Positions 52,366 through 61,361 are shown, counted from the first letter of the stretch. The stretch: 64,000 nt of DNA from Flexilinea flocculi (GCF_001192795.1 NZ_DF968180.1:1-64000), one strand, 5' to 3'. The notes: generated by a model not told the origin, from the sequence alone. Numbers and translations are program-made.

Positions 52366-53082
52366 ATGGTCAAACAAGTAAAAACAAAACAGCGTGTGAC
52401 AGATCATGGAGAGGTATTCACTGCCGAACGGGAAGTCAACGCCATGCTGGATCTGGTCAAGCAGGAAACCGAACGCATCGACAGCCGCTTTCTTGAACCG
52501 GCTTGCGGCGATGGAAATTTTCTTGCTGAAATCTTGCGTCGAAAACTGGCAGTCGTCAAAAAAAAGTATCGAAAAAGCCCCATGGATTATGAGAAGAACG
52601 CCGTGCTTGCCGCAACCAGCATTTATGGAATCGACATCCTGCAGGATAACGTGGATGCCTGCCGAGAACGCATGTTTGAAATCTGGGACAAGGAATACCG
52701 ATCGGTATTAAAGAAAGAAGTCAATGAGGACTGCCGCGAAGCGGTGCGCTTTATTTTCAGCCGCAATATCATATGCGGCAACGCGCTCAGCCTCAAAAAA
52801 GTGGATGCCAATGGCAATGACATCAACGAACCCATTGTCTTTTCAGAATGGGCTTTTGTGACCGGTGCAAACCTCCAGCGCAAAGACTACACTCTGGACA
52901 AGCTGCTGCAAGGTCCGGAGCAAGGGAAAGACATCTTCAACAGAGGCAAGCCGCCAAAAGCCCGGAATGCGGTACAGCAATCGCTGTTTGCTGAAGAAGC
53001 GGCAGACCAGCCGGATGGCGAAGGGGAATTTCTAAGGCAATATATTACCCATTACAGGAGGGTGCAGGATCATGGCGGATGA
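52366..53082 (+). CDS. DNA adenine methyltransferase-like protein, first of a pair
   Basis: This protein of 238 residues has an N-terminal methyltransferase segment: VFTAEREVNAMLDL, then the SAM-binding motif I FLEPACGDGNFLAEIL, then YGIDILQDNV. It has no NPPY catalytic motif; instead it ends in a charged tail, so it cannot be a complete enzyme alone. The next gene overlaps it by 11 bases and does carry NPPY, which suggests a two-subunit or split Eco57I-type methylase. ATG at 52366 with GGGA; a TTG at 52348 is possible. A decayed copy of this gene exists at 58460-58790. Confidence 0.75.
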   Translation: MVKQVKTKQRVTDHGEVFTAEREVNAMLDLVKQETERIDSRFLEPACGDGNFLAEILRRKLAVVKKKYRKSPMDYEKNAVLAATSIYGIDILQDNVDACRERMFEIWDKEYRSVLKKEVNEDCREAVRFIFSRNIICGNALSLKKVDANGNDINEPIVFSEWAFVTGANLQRKDYTLDKLLQGPEQGKDIFNRGKPPKARNAVQQSLFAEEAADQPDGEGEFLRQYITHYRRVQDHGG

Positions 53083-54421
53083 TTTTTACAGCGGAATTTA
53101 CAACCCGGATGTACTGTCCTGTCTGGCTAACCTGTCCAACGACGAGGTCTTTACACCGCCGGAAATTGCCAACCAGATGTTGGATCTGCTGCCGCAGGAA
53201 CTGTTCCAAAGCCCCCAAACCAGATTTCTCGACCCGGCCTGCAAATCCGGCATTTTCTTGCGTGAGATCGCCAAACGACTGCTGAAAGGGCTGGAGCCGC
53301 AGATCCCCGACTTGCAGCTGCGCGTCGATCATATCTTTCAGCATCAGTTGTACGGCATCGCCATTACCGAGCTGACCAGTCTGCTTTCGCGGCGCAGCGT
53401 ATACTGCAGCAAATACCCCAACAGCATCTATTCGGTGACAGCGTTCGATGACGCCCAGGGCAACATTCGGTATAAACGCATACAGCACCAGTGGAAAGAT
53501 GGTCGGTGTGTTTTCTGTGGCGCGAGCCAAAGCCAATATGACCGGGATGTGACTCTTGAAACCCATGCCTACGAACTGATTCACACTACCCGACCGGAGG
53601 AGATATTCAAAATGAAATTTGATGTCATTATTGGAAATCCGCCATATCAACTTGATACTGGTGGTGCGGGGAGACAAGCAAAACCCATATACAATTTGTT
53701 CGTAGAACAAGCAAAAAAACTGAATCCTCGATTTTTATCAATGATTATTCCCTCAAGATGGTTCGCAGGTGGAATGGGTTTGGATAATTTTCGTGATTCA
53801 ATGATGCAAGACAGGCATATTTCAAAGATCGTTGATTTCGCAAATGCAAAAGATTGTTTTCCACAAAATAGTATTAGTGGAGGAGTATGCTATTTCTTAC
53901 GCGAAAGAGACGTTATAGGTGATTGTGAATTTACTAATATTAATAGTGGTCAAACAAATGTCTTGGTCCGGCCTCTGAATGAGTTTTCGGTGCTTGTCAG
54001 ATACAATGAAGCAGTATCCATAATTCACAAAATCCGTAACATTGATAAAACTTCTCTTGATATTCTTATTAGCCCATTAATGCCATTTGGATTATCAACA
54101 GATTATCGTGGTAATTCGGCAAAATCATCGTCTACTGATTTAACTTTATATGCAAGTAATGGAACTTCATATATTCAACGAAGCATCATTAGCAAAGGAG
54201 TTGAATATATTGATAAATATAAAATTCTCATCAGCAAAACAAGTGCAGAACACGCTGGTGAGCCAGGAAAAGACGGAACATTTAAGGTATTGACATCTTC
54301 GTTAAAAGTAATAAATCCGGGTGAGATTTGTACCCATTCATATTTCATTATTGGACAGTATGACAACTACACTAATGCAAACAACTTGTTGTCATACTTA
54401 AAAACCAGATTTGTTCGATTC
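53072..54421 (+). pseudogene. Eco57I-type N6-adenine DNA methyltransferase, 3' end lost
   Basis: The frame runs to 54556, but the native part ends near 54421 (SYLKTRFVRF), where IS3-family sequence begins; the last roughly 45 codons are read from that remnant. The native part has VFTPPEIANQMLDL, motif I FLDPACKSGIFL, the catalytic NPPYQLD (about residue 190), a zinc-finger-like RCVFCGASQ and a C-terminal target-recognition region. Relatives continue for about 50 residues more, so the protein is truncated. AGGAGGG precedes the ATG. The first 180 codons are GC-richer than the rest. Activity is doubtful but not excluded. Confidence 0.7.
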
Positions 54422-54694
54422 TTGATCCATTGCTTTCATGAGTCGATAAATCCGTCCCAGACTTATTTTTATGCCATATTCAACGCTCAAGCGTTGTTGC
54501 ATTTTTCGAGCTCCCAGACGCTTTTTTGCTGCAGAATAGAGAACCAATATCTTTGAACGTATCTCTTGATTCTCAATAGATCTCGCTGATGGCTTCGATT
54601 GATAATGCTTGTAATAACTGCTGCGGTTTACACCGAGAACCCGACATAACGTCGTGATTGCATGTTGATATCGAAGTTTCCTGACAGCCATCAT
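54398..54694 (-). pseudogene. IS3-family OrfB transposase, N-terminal fragment
   Basis: This fragment of 98 codons has an HTH_21 region (VLGVNRSSYYKHY, RLGARKMQQRLSVEYGIKISLGRIYRLMK). It breaks off before the rve catalytic domain, where the methyltransferase sequence begins at about 54420. It overlaps the OrfA stop (ATGA), as in IS3 elements that make a fused product by frameshifting. It cannot be an active transposase. Confidence 0.85.
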
Positions 54695-54969
54695 TCTCTA
54701 CTGAATTGTGGCGTGAATATGGCAATCGCTTTTTTTAAGATCAGATTCTCCTCTTCTAATTCTGCATTCCGCTTTTGTGAGGCTTTGATCTGTTTAGCGG
54801 TCATTATGGTTTGATCATCTATCTTTACCTCAGAATATGCTTTTACCCATTTACAGATTGCACTTATCGATATTCCATATTCTTTGTGAAGTTGGGCTGC
54901 TGATTTCCCGTTATGATGCAGGCTAACAATACTTTTCTTATAATCTTCATCGTATTTCGGTTGGACCAT
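54691..54969 (-). CDS. IS3-family OrfA (helix-turn-helix transposase subunit)
   Basis: This 92-residue DNA-binding part of an IS3-family transposase has an HTH (KSAAQLHKEYGISISAICKW) followed by a leucine-rich coil (KRNAELEEENLILKKAIAIF). Start at the ATG at 54969 behind AGGAGG. The frame is complete but its OrfB partner is truncated, so the element is dead unless helped in trans. The IS end is probably near 55018 (TGTCTACTTTTTGAGG). Confidence 0.87.
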   Translation of the reverse strand: MVQPKYDEDYKKSIVSLHHNGKSAAQLHKEYGISISAICKWVKAYSEVKIDDQTIMTAKQIKASQKRNAELEEENLILKKAIAIFTPQFSRE

Positions 54970-55018
54970 TTTTTCCTCCTTTGTCCATTTTATCAATTTC
55001 CATTTTATTGTCTACTTT

Positions 55019-55804
55019 TTGAGGAATGGTCCATACCGCTATCGATTGCAGAATAAGCTGATGATGATGGCAATGAATATCACCACAGAAAAGTGGCAGG
55101 AGATGATACGAGAAAAGATCTATTCGAAATATGACCTGGGAAGCGTCAGTCTGCTGGCAGTCGGTGGTGATGGCGGTAACTGGGTCGGTTCAAGTTTTGA
55201 TTTGGTTGGAGTCAAGCGTATGGAACGTGTATTGGATCCATTTCACATCAACGATGTATTGCGAGCAGCTTATGGACAAGAAATCGATGTATCCGATACT
55301 TTGAAAACCTTGTATCAAGACGGATTCAATGCCATCTCGCAGGAACTTCAAACATTAAAGGATAAGGGTTCAGCTTCCAAAAGAAAAGCCAAAAATCGTT
55401 GCTTCGATTACCTGAAGAACCATCAAGACGAAATATTGCCATTGTCGGCACGAGGATTACCTTATCAAAACTTGTCCAGCCTGGGTTGTATGGAGTCAAA
55501 TGTAGGAAAAACCATTGCCATCCGAATGAAAACCCGTGGCTGCAGCTGGACACTGTCGGGAGCGGAAGCTATGGTAGCTATTCTGTCTCATATTAAGGAA
55601 TTATCAGCTCATACACTTAGATATGAAGAGATTCGAGCAAAGGATCGGAAAAATCATCATAATTCACGCAGAAACAAGTCTGTTGCCAGTGAATATTCTG
55701 GACAACATGCTTCTTTTCCAATTCTAAATTCTGGCAAAGCTTCTGCTCCATTTTATGATCTTTTCAGGAATATAATTCATTCGGAACTTCTTCCATTAAA
55801 CTGA
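55019..55804 (+). pseudogene. ISLre2-family (UPF0236) transposase, C-terminal fragment
   Basis: About 255 codons match the C-terminal half of ISLre2-type transposases: LLAVGGDGGNWV, ERVLDPFHINDVL, SLGCMESNVGKTIAIRMKTRGCSWTLSGAEAM. The N-terminal half is absent; the frame starts at the IS3 junction without a ribosome site. It is a dead remnant trapped between the IS3 fragment and the nuclease genes. Confidence 0.8.
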
Positions 55805-55999
55805 CCATGGAAATTTGAAACAGATACGATTTTGGGAGAGGAGCAATTCCTATGAAAATAGAATTCAATTTTCATTATCGGATGTGTAATTTCTTTTCAT
55901 ATTTCGAATTTCTGTTTTTCTTTATAGAATTTAGATTTCCTGTGCTATACTGATTTTCGTTGGAAACTATAGATTTACACAGATAGGTTGTATGTTAAT

Positions 56000-56374
56000 A
56001 TGAAAGACATTATGAGTTTTTGTGCTCCAAAATATAAAAAAGGTGGGTATACAAAAGTTGATGTCCAAATTTATCAAAAATCAAACTTATTCGTAACTTC
56101 ATTATGTTTTCAACAAGAGCCAGAATATGGCGAGGGCGACAAAGCGAATTTGATATCTCAGTACCCCTTGGAAGACTTACTGGATCGGTTTTTTGTGTTT
56201 GTTTCTGATTTTTACACGGAGCTGAACACGTCGAAATCAAAAACATGTTATTTAGAATTTGCAAGCTCAGATTTATCTGATATTCAGAAATTGTGTGGAA
56301 TCATAGGAAAACATGTATATGCTAAGAAGCATCTACAAAATGGTAACGTGTGCTTCGAATTAGTCATCGAATAA
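56000..56374 (+). CDS. Hypothetical protein, candidate partner of the nuclease
   Basis: This unrecognised soluble protein of 124 residues has no signal peptide. It begins MKDIMSFCAPKYKKGGYTKV and is rich in aromatic and acidic residues (PLEDLLDRFFVFVSDFYTEL). The start is the ATG at 56000, or a TTG at 55988. It ends 34 bases before the nuclease lipoprotein gene and runs the same way. As a small cytoplasmic protein beside a toxin-like nuclease it could be an immunity protein, but this is only inferred from position. Confidence 0.55.
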   Translation: MKDIMSFCAPKYKKGGYTKVDVQIYQKSNLFVTSLCFQQEPEYGEGDKANLISQYPLEDLLDRFFVFVSDFYTELNTSKSKTCYLEFASSDLSDIQKLCGIIGKHVYAKKHLQNGNVCFELVIE

Positions 56375-56408
56375 TAAGAGTTGCCTGTTCAGAAGAAGGA
56401 AAACACTG

Positions 56409-57773
56409 ATGCGAGGGAAGCAATTTCATAAGATTCTTTCACTCCTTTTGATACTGTCTTTGTTGTGCCCATTGCTCGTTGGATGTTCTGGAAAAAATGA
56501 AGAAAGAAAATCTTCAGGTTCACAGATCGCAGAGAATAAACTTCATGAACAATTTACCAACGAAGCAATTATCGATGAAAAGAATTTCGAAGAGTCTTAT
56601 ATCATAGAGCATCTTCTTTTCGAAGAAGGAATTTATGAATATAAAATAAACGAAAACACAATAAGCCAAGCCTATCTAATTGAAGTGATTGTCGGAGAGA
56701 CAACCAATGAAGAGATTATGGCTCAATTGCCAGAAGAAATTGACGATTATGAGATAGACTGGCCAAAAGTCATCGGGAAATTTGCGGTAGGTTCATCAAT
56801 CATTCTAGCAGTAGGCATTCTAAACCATTTATCGGTTTCCACATATTTTGTCTTTGGTTCGCCAGTTGCTGTCGCAAAGGACGCGCTTGTCGGCGGTGCT
56901 ATAGCTGTGGTAATGAACGAGGTAATCCGAGGAGTCAAGGATGGCAAATTTACTCAGAAATCCACAAAAAAATATGCAATTGAACAATTTGCTGAAGGCT
57001 ATATGTGGGGAGCCATTACTTCTGTTCTTAAGATTGCTTCAAAAAATTTCAAACCATTACAGAGCTTCAAACTTGCAACAGGCGGAAAAGCCAAGATCAA
57101 GGCTGATGGTTCAGTGTTCGATAATGACGGTAGACTTATCGGTAAGGCTTATTACGATAAAGAAAGTATTTGGCATTTGGTAAATGAGGAGGCACAAACA
57201 ACAACAATTTTTGATTCCGCTGGAAAAGAATCTCTGACTCAAACTGGAATAGTATTACCAGTAAATTCCAGATTACGGCTTGGTACTAAAGCGACGGCAA
57301 CAATTTGTTATACAGACGATGCTGGACAAGTTTTCCGTAAAAATAAAAATCTTATACCAAATATCAGTTATTCAATCAAAGGTTATAAATATCGCACTGA
57401 TAAATTGGGTCGAATTATTGAGGTCAAATTCGATGAACTCTATTTAAATACAAAGCATAGATTAAACATCGCTGATAATTTAATAGATATTGGGAAAGGT
57501 TTTGCTAAAGAATTTGATCAGTTAGGTCATTTGATCGCTGATTTATTCGGAGGTGACAACACGATGGCAAATATTGTGCCGATGGGAAAAACTGTAAATC
57601 TGAGTACGGTAAAAAAAATCGAAAATGGTTGGGCTAAATGTCTAAAAGAAGGCGGTCGTGTTAGTGGTTCAATTAAAGTCATATATAGTGGGTCGTCCTT
57701 CCGCCCGAAAAGTTTCAAATATTCATATAATATGGGCGATGGAATCGTTTCGAAAACAATCCTAAATAAATAA
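56409..57773 (+). CDS. Lipoprotein with C-terminal Endonuclea_NS_2-like nuclease domain (toxin-like)
   Basis: This protein of 454 residues has a lipoprotein signal (lipobox LLVGC, Cys26) and an acidic region. A hydrophobic stretch (about 122-170) is followed by a pretoxin-like EGYMWGAITSVLKIASK segment. From about 315 to the end it matches DNA/RNA non-specific endonucleases of the Endonuclea_NS_2 type: YKYRTDKLGRI, then DQLGHLIADLFGG with the catalytic His, NIVPM, a WAKCLKEGG helix and IKVIYSGSSFRPKSF. This arrangement resembles polymorphic toxins that deliver a nuclease to neighbouring cells. ATG with AGAAGGA. The nuclease call is good; the delivery role is inference. Confidence 0.72.
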   Translation: MRGKQFHKILSLLLILSLLCPLLVGCSGKNEERKSSGSQIAENKLHEQFTNEAIIDEKNFEESYIIEHLLFEEGIYEYKINENTISQAYLIEVIVGETTNEEIMAQLPEEIDDYEIDWPKVIGKFAVGSSIILAVGILNHLSVSTYFVFGSPVAVAKDALVGGAIAVVMNEVIRGVKDGKFTQKSTKKYAIEQFAEGYMWGAITSVLKIASKNFKPLQSFKLATGGKAKIKADGSVFDNDGRLIGKAYYDKESIWHLVNEEAQTTTIFDSAGKESLTQTGIVLPVNSRLRLGTKATATICYTDDAGQVFRKNKNLIPNISYSIKGYKYRTDKLGRIIEVKFDELYLNTKHRLNIADNLIDIGKGFAKEFDQLGHLIADLFGGDNTMANIVPMGKTVNLSTVKKIENGWAKCLKEGGRVSGSIKVIYSGSSFRPKSFKYSYNMGDGIVSKTILNK

Positions 57774-57818
57774 ACAAATACATTTGATACAGTTAAAGGA
57801 TTTTTTAAGGAGAAAGAA

Positions 57819-58457
57819 ATGGCTAAGAGAAAATCAATTCATTTTGACTTCATTTTGGTATTTGTGGCAATTCTTGCAATTATGTTGGCCGGTTGTGGCA
57901 AAAAGGACACAGATGGTCAGGCAACCGGTGACGCTTCAACAAAAGTAGACACAGAGGAAAGTGTTTCTGTTTCGCAAGAAGCGGTTGTCGAAGAAAAGAA
58001 TTTTTTATCCGTTTATACTAACATTTCCTATTCAGCAGGAAATGATAGTGATTGGTCTTATGGTAACCAAAGAAAAGAATTTCCTAATAATGATGCCTGT
58101 TATGTAAGAATCGGGAGCACGGCTATTACAAATGGATTATTAGAAAAAGGCGTCGATGATGAAATCACTGTTACTTATAGATTTACCGGGACTGAGAAAT
58201 GCAAAGTTGAGATTTCAGATGGGAAGGCGACTAAGACTGAAACGAATGATCCAAATGTAGTCGAGTTTACAAGAGTAATAAATGCGGCAAAGGAAAAGGC
58301 TGCAAAAGAAAACCTTATGATTTTCCGATATACACCAAATGGAGCAGAAAGCATGGCTCTTGAGGTTATTTATGATGATCAAATTGCCGAGAAATACGAT
58401 GAGTTGAATACAGTATATTTCGTAAAGGAATCCGATTCCGAAAATGGGACGGATTAA
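57819..58457 (+). CDS. Small lipoprotein downstream of the nuclease gene
   Basis: This lipoprotein of 212 residues has a signal peptide with lipobox LAGC (near residue 26) and an acidic, Ser/Thr-rich linker. The C-terminal domain of about 150 residues is unrecognised (beta-strand-rich, with TVTYRFTGTEKCKVEI). It follows the nuclease gene by 45 bases in the same direction, with a good AAGGAG site. It may be the secreted partner or immunity protein of the nuclease, or an independent surface protein. A decayed methyltransferase copy starts right after its stop. Confidence 0.65.
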   Translation: MAKRKSIHFDFILVFVAILAIMLAGCGKKDTDGQATGDASTKVDTEESVSVSQEAVVEEKNFLSVYTNISYSAGNDSDWSYGNQRKEFPNNDACYVRIGSTAITNGLLEKGVDDEITVTYRFTGTEKCKVEISDGKATKTETNDPNVVEFTRVINAAKEKAAKENLMIFRYTPNGAESMALEVIYDDQIAEKYDELNTVYFVKESDSENGTD

Positions 58458-58459
58458 TT

Positions 58460-58790
58460 TTTCGGGAGTAGAAACAATTACTGAAATCCTGCACCGAAAA
58501 CTGGTCGTCGTTAAAAAGAAGTGTCGAAAAAGCCCCATGGATTATGAGAAGATACCGTACTCACTCCAACGAGCATTTATGGTATTGAATTCTTCAGGAA
58601 ATCGTCGATGCCTATCGAGTGCGCATGTTTGGAATCTGGGATTAGGAATACCAATTGGTATTTAAAAAGAAGTCGATGAGGACTGTTTTGAAATGGTACG
58701 CTTCATTCTAATGCCGGAAATTTCCATTGTCTTGAGCAGGAAATCACATGGCGGAGGATTGTTTTCCGATTATGACAGTGAAATGCTTCT
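58460..58790 (+). pseudogene. Decayed second copy of the methyltransferase gene pair
   Basis: DNA and residues match the gene at 52366, for example CGAAAAAGCCCCATGGATTA at both 58525 and 52569 and KSPMDYEK in both. Stops and frameshifts break the frame from about 58555. After about 58740 the sequence jumps to the start of the second methyltransferase gene (ATGGCGGAGGATTGTTTT against ATGGCGGATGATTTTTAC), so about 270 bases are deleted. Confidence 0.8.
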
Positions 58791-58828
58791 GAAACCAGCT
58801 GTTAAGACTGCATAACTCCATACAGTTG

Positions 58829-58875
58829 TTTTATATAAGATAATAGACATTTTTTGTCTATTATCTTATATAAAA
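58829..58875. repeat. Perfect 21-bp inverted repeat
   Basis: Positions 58829-58849 and 58855-58875 are exact complements around a TTTTT loop. The stem is AT-rich (TTATATAAGATAATAGAC core). It lies 108 bases beyond the stop of the leftward TolB-fusion gene, at the edge of the accessory island. It could be a terminator or the scar of a mobile element. Confidence 0.9.
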
Positions 58876-58982
58876 GTGCCATCCCATGGGAATCCGCGGC
58901 AGACTCCCGGATCGACGCAAACGTCAAATCGGTTTGTCGGTTGAAGCTGCAGCCGCTGCCATCTCCAATCCCCATGAAAGCC

Positions 58983-60950
58983 TTATTCAAACCAGCGGTC
59001 CCGGATCTCGTCCGGGGACATCAACCGGTCTGTATGAAAATCATCGTCTTCATATTCGATGACTGCCAGCGCATCGAGCAGATTGTCGTTGGTAATGACC
59101 GGAAAATCCACGAGGAACGCGTTGCCGTAGCTGCCTCCCAGCGCGGTTGCATCGATTGTTTCGCCGTTAAGCAAGAAATGAGCGGCATGCACCGCATCAT
59201 AGGCGATGCCGGGCGGATTACTAACTGCCACACACGAAAATCCAGGATGTTCGGTTATACGGTCTTTCCAGATGTAAAAGCCCTCTTTGGTGGAATCACA
59301 GGTCAGCATCGGATACCGGTCCGGGTCGCTGATGTTGTTCACAATCCCGAAAACCGCGCTGGTATACGCGGCATTTGTCCAAACGGCTTTCAGAGACGGG
59401 TATGCGCTGACCAGATCATTGAAAATGAATTCATCCTGATTGAAATTGTATCGCTGCGTGTCCGTGGTTACGACCTGGATATCTGGATACTCTTTTTCAA
59501 GCAGGTTCTGGATGCGCTGTGCATCTTTCTGTGACGGATTAAAATCAAAGTAGGCAAATTCTCCCGATCTGCCGCTCGCTTGAAACAAAATATTCAGCGT
59601 GGTACGCAGCATCTCATCGTGATCTGCCGTGATGGTGTAGACGCCGTCTATGTCGATTTCGGCGTCCAGCACAAAAACAGGAATGCCACGATCCACTGCT
59701 TCCTGGAGTGCAGCGCTGGAATTCGTGATCGTTTCGGGACTGGAATTCAAGACGAGGGCGCTGATATTTGCGCTGAGCAATGCAGGGATCTCCCCATATA
59801 TACAGGGTATGGCCAATTCATCACAGGCTTTTTGAAAATTAAGCTTGCGCTGCCATTGTGCACGAGTATCGCCAGCGTACCCCAAAAGCAGTACCGGTTT
59901 TGTTTCGGTAGGTGCGGCAACCGGAATGGGCGCTTTTTCAGGGCGAACTCCTTCAAAACCGGACAGACAGGTCGCCGGCCAGTCCGGATTGTGATCGATC
60001 CCGGGATGTTTCGTGAGGTTCAGGAAATTGTCTGGATAAATATCGCCGACCAGATAGATCTCTTCATCGCCGGTCAGAATGTCGACGCTGACACATTCGA
60101 CTCGCTCTCCATCCACTGTTTTAAAAGGCAAATATTGCTGTATTCCGCCTTTTCCACCGGCATTACGGACATTGGATCCATCCGCTTGCATGACGCAGTT
60201 GCTGCAAACGCCATCCGGATGGTCCCAATGTGTGAAAATTTCTCCATCAATCGTCCAGAACACATCATATACATTGCCGTTTTGCGTCAGTTGCTGCACA
60301 TGACTGCCGTCTGCATTCATGACGAAAAGCCAGGTCTGATCACCTTCCTTGCGCAACCAGGCGATTTGGCTGTCATCCGGTGACCAGGCGGGCTGCATCT
60401 CCTGTTCCGAGGATTTTGTCAGATTTATCGAGGGGCCGCTGCCGTCTGCGGGGATGATGTAGATATCCCCGTGATGCGAATAGGTGATCTGGCTGCCGTC
60501 ATGCGACCAGTCCGGTGCGGCACTGTCATCTTCAAAGGTCAGTGGATGAACATTACTGCCGTCTGCGTCCATGATCAGGATATAATTTCCGCTTTCCCGT
60601 TCATCCATCGAACGGTTTGACACAAAAGCGATCCGGCTGCCATCGGGTGACCAGTCAGGTTCTGCATCATACGCCGGATTTTCCGTCAGATTCCTCATTT
60701 GGCTGCCGTCTGGCGCCATGCTGTATACCTCGTGATTGCCGTCCCGGTCCGTTTCGAAGACGATGTTGCAGGGGATGGATGGCGTTTCGATTGGCGCGAC
60801 GGGACTTGTTGATAGCGGCGAAACCATGGCGGCTGCAGCAAGCGGCAGTGCTGCGTGTGCGTTGCTGTCGGTGGCAGCGCTTGCGTGACCGCTCAGAAGA
60901 ACTATCCAAACAATTGTTGCGATGGCAGTACAACGGATGTAACGTTTCAT
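58983..60950 (-). CDS. TolB-type propeller fused to a periplasmic sugar-binding domain
   Basis: This exported protein of 655 residues has a signal peptide (IVWIVLLSGHASA) and a six-bladed PD40/TolB propeller (about 60-345; repeats such as AEPDWSPDGSRIAF, PAWSPDDSQIAWL, VMNADGSHVQQL). A linker leads to a type-1 periplasmic binding domain of the ribose/galactose kind (about 355-640; LLLGYAGDTRAQWQ, ALVLNSSPETI, GIPVFVLDAEID, AVWTNAAYTSAVFGI). It may sense or capture a sugar for the ABC transporter whose ATPase gene starts at 63237. The fusion is unusual. ATG at 60950. Confidence 0.82.
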   Translation of the reverse strand: MKRYIRCTAIATIVWIVLLSGHASAATDSNAHAALPLAAAAMVSPLSTSPVAPIETPSIPCNIVFETDRDGNHEVYSMAPDGSQMRNLTENPAYDAEPDWSPDGSRIAFVSNRSMDERESGNYILIMDADGSNVHPLTFEDDSAAPDWSHDGSQITYSHHGDIYIIPADGSGPSINLTKSSEQEMQPAWSPDDSQIAWLRKEGDQTWLFVMNADGSHVQQLTQNGNVYDVFWTIDGEIFTHWDHPDGVCSNCVMQADGSNVRNAGGKGGIQQYLPFKTVDGERVECVSVDILTGDEEIYLVGDIYPDNFLNLTKHPGIDHNPDWPATCLSGFEGVRPEKAPIPVAAPTETKPVLLLGYAGDTRAQWQRKLNFQKACDELAIPCIYGEIPALLSANISALVLNSSPETITNSSAALQEAVDRGIPVFVLDAEIDIDGVYTITADHDEMLRTTLNILFQASGRSGEFAYFDFNPSQKDAQRIQNLLEKEYPDIQVVTTDTQRYNFNQDEFIFNDLVSAYPSLKAVWTNAAYTSAVFGIVNNISDPDRYPMLTCDSTKEGFYIWKDRITEHPGFSCVAVSNPPGIAYDAVHAAHFLLNGETIDATALGGSYGNAFLVDFPVITNDNLLDALAVIEYEDDDFHTDRLMSPDEIRDRWFE

Positions 60951-61153
60951 CTTTTTACGTTCCTTTTCTCAGTATTTTGGAATATCGGCTGGCTTTGCGA
61001 ATTAATCAAGAAAAAATTCACTCCTTATTTTGATTCACTGGTACATCAATGGTTAACCGCTAAAGTTATAGAAATTTTGACTTTTCTTTGTATGGTTTTC
61101 GAGAAGAATTGAAAATGATTTTATCATGATGACGATCTAAATCCTGGAGCAGC

Positions 61154-61270
61154 AGTGATTCGAAATATAAGGAGAATGATTCGTTGTTGTGTTGTATGTG
61201 CGCTTTGCCCACATACAACACAACAACGAGTTTTCTTACTTTTTGCAAAAATAAAACCTATATTTCGAAC
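61154..61270. repeat. Palindromic element, copy 11 (perfect 19-bp stem)
   Basis: CGTTGTTGTGTTGTATGTG (61182-61200) pairs exactly with the complement at 61210-61228 around CGCTTTGCC. The outer arms are CAGTGATTCGAAATATAAGGAG (left, from 61152) and CTATATTTCGAACAACG (right, to about 61274). The TATGTG/CACATA part differs from other copies but is still paired. Confidence 0.9.
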
Positions 61271-61361
61271 AACGGATGAAAAATATTACACATCCAATCA
61301 TAAAAACTGAAATCAATTTTCTTAGGAATTGCTGTTATTAACTCTTTTTAAAAATCAATCA

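Larger units (their letters stand above)
54398..55018 (-). mobile_element. Truncated IS3-family element
   Basis: The left third of an IS3-family element (OrfA and the start of OrfB) remains. Its right boundary near 55018 joins an ISLre2 fragment, and its left boundary near 54420 joins the methyltransferase gene. The OrfB end and the second inverted repeat are missing, so a deletion or recombination removed more than half of it. Confidence 0.8.

Noticed and set aside
53045-53710. 221-codon minus-strand frame over the methyltransferase
   Set aside because: It is antisense to motif I and NPPY of the methyltransferase; no support of its own.
58802-58990. 62-codon minus-strand frame crossing the 21-bp inverted repeat
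   Set aside because: It reads through both arms of the hairpin, has no ribosome site and no recognisable domain.
59580-60383. 267-codon plus-strand frame
   Set aside because: It lies opposite the TolB-fusion gene, which shows repeated propeller motifs.
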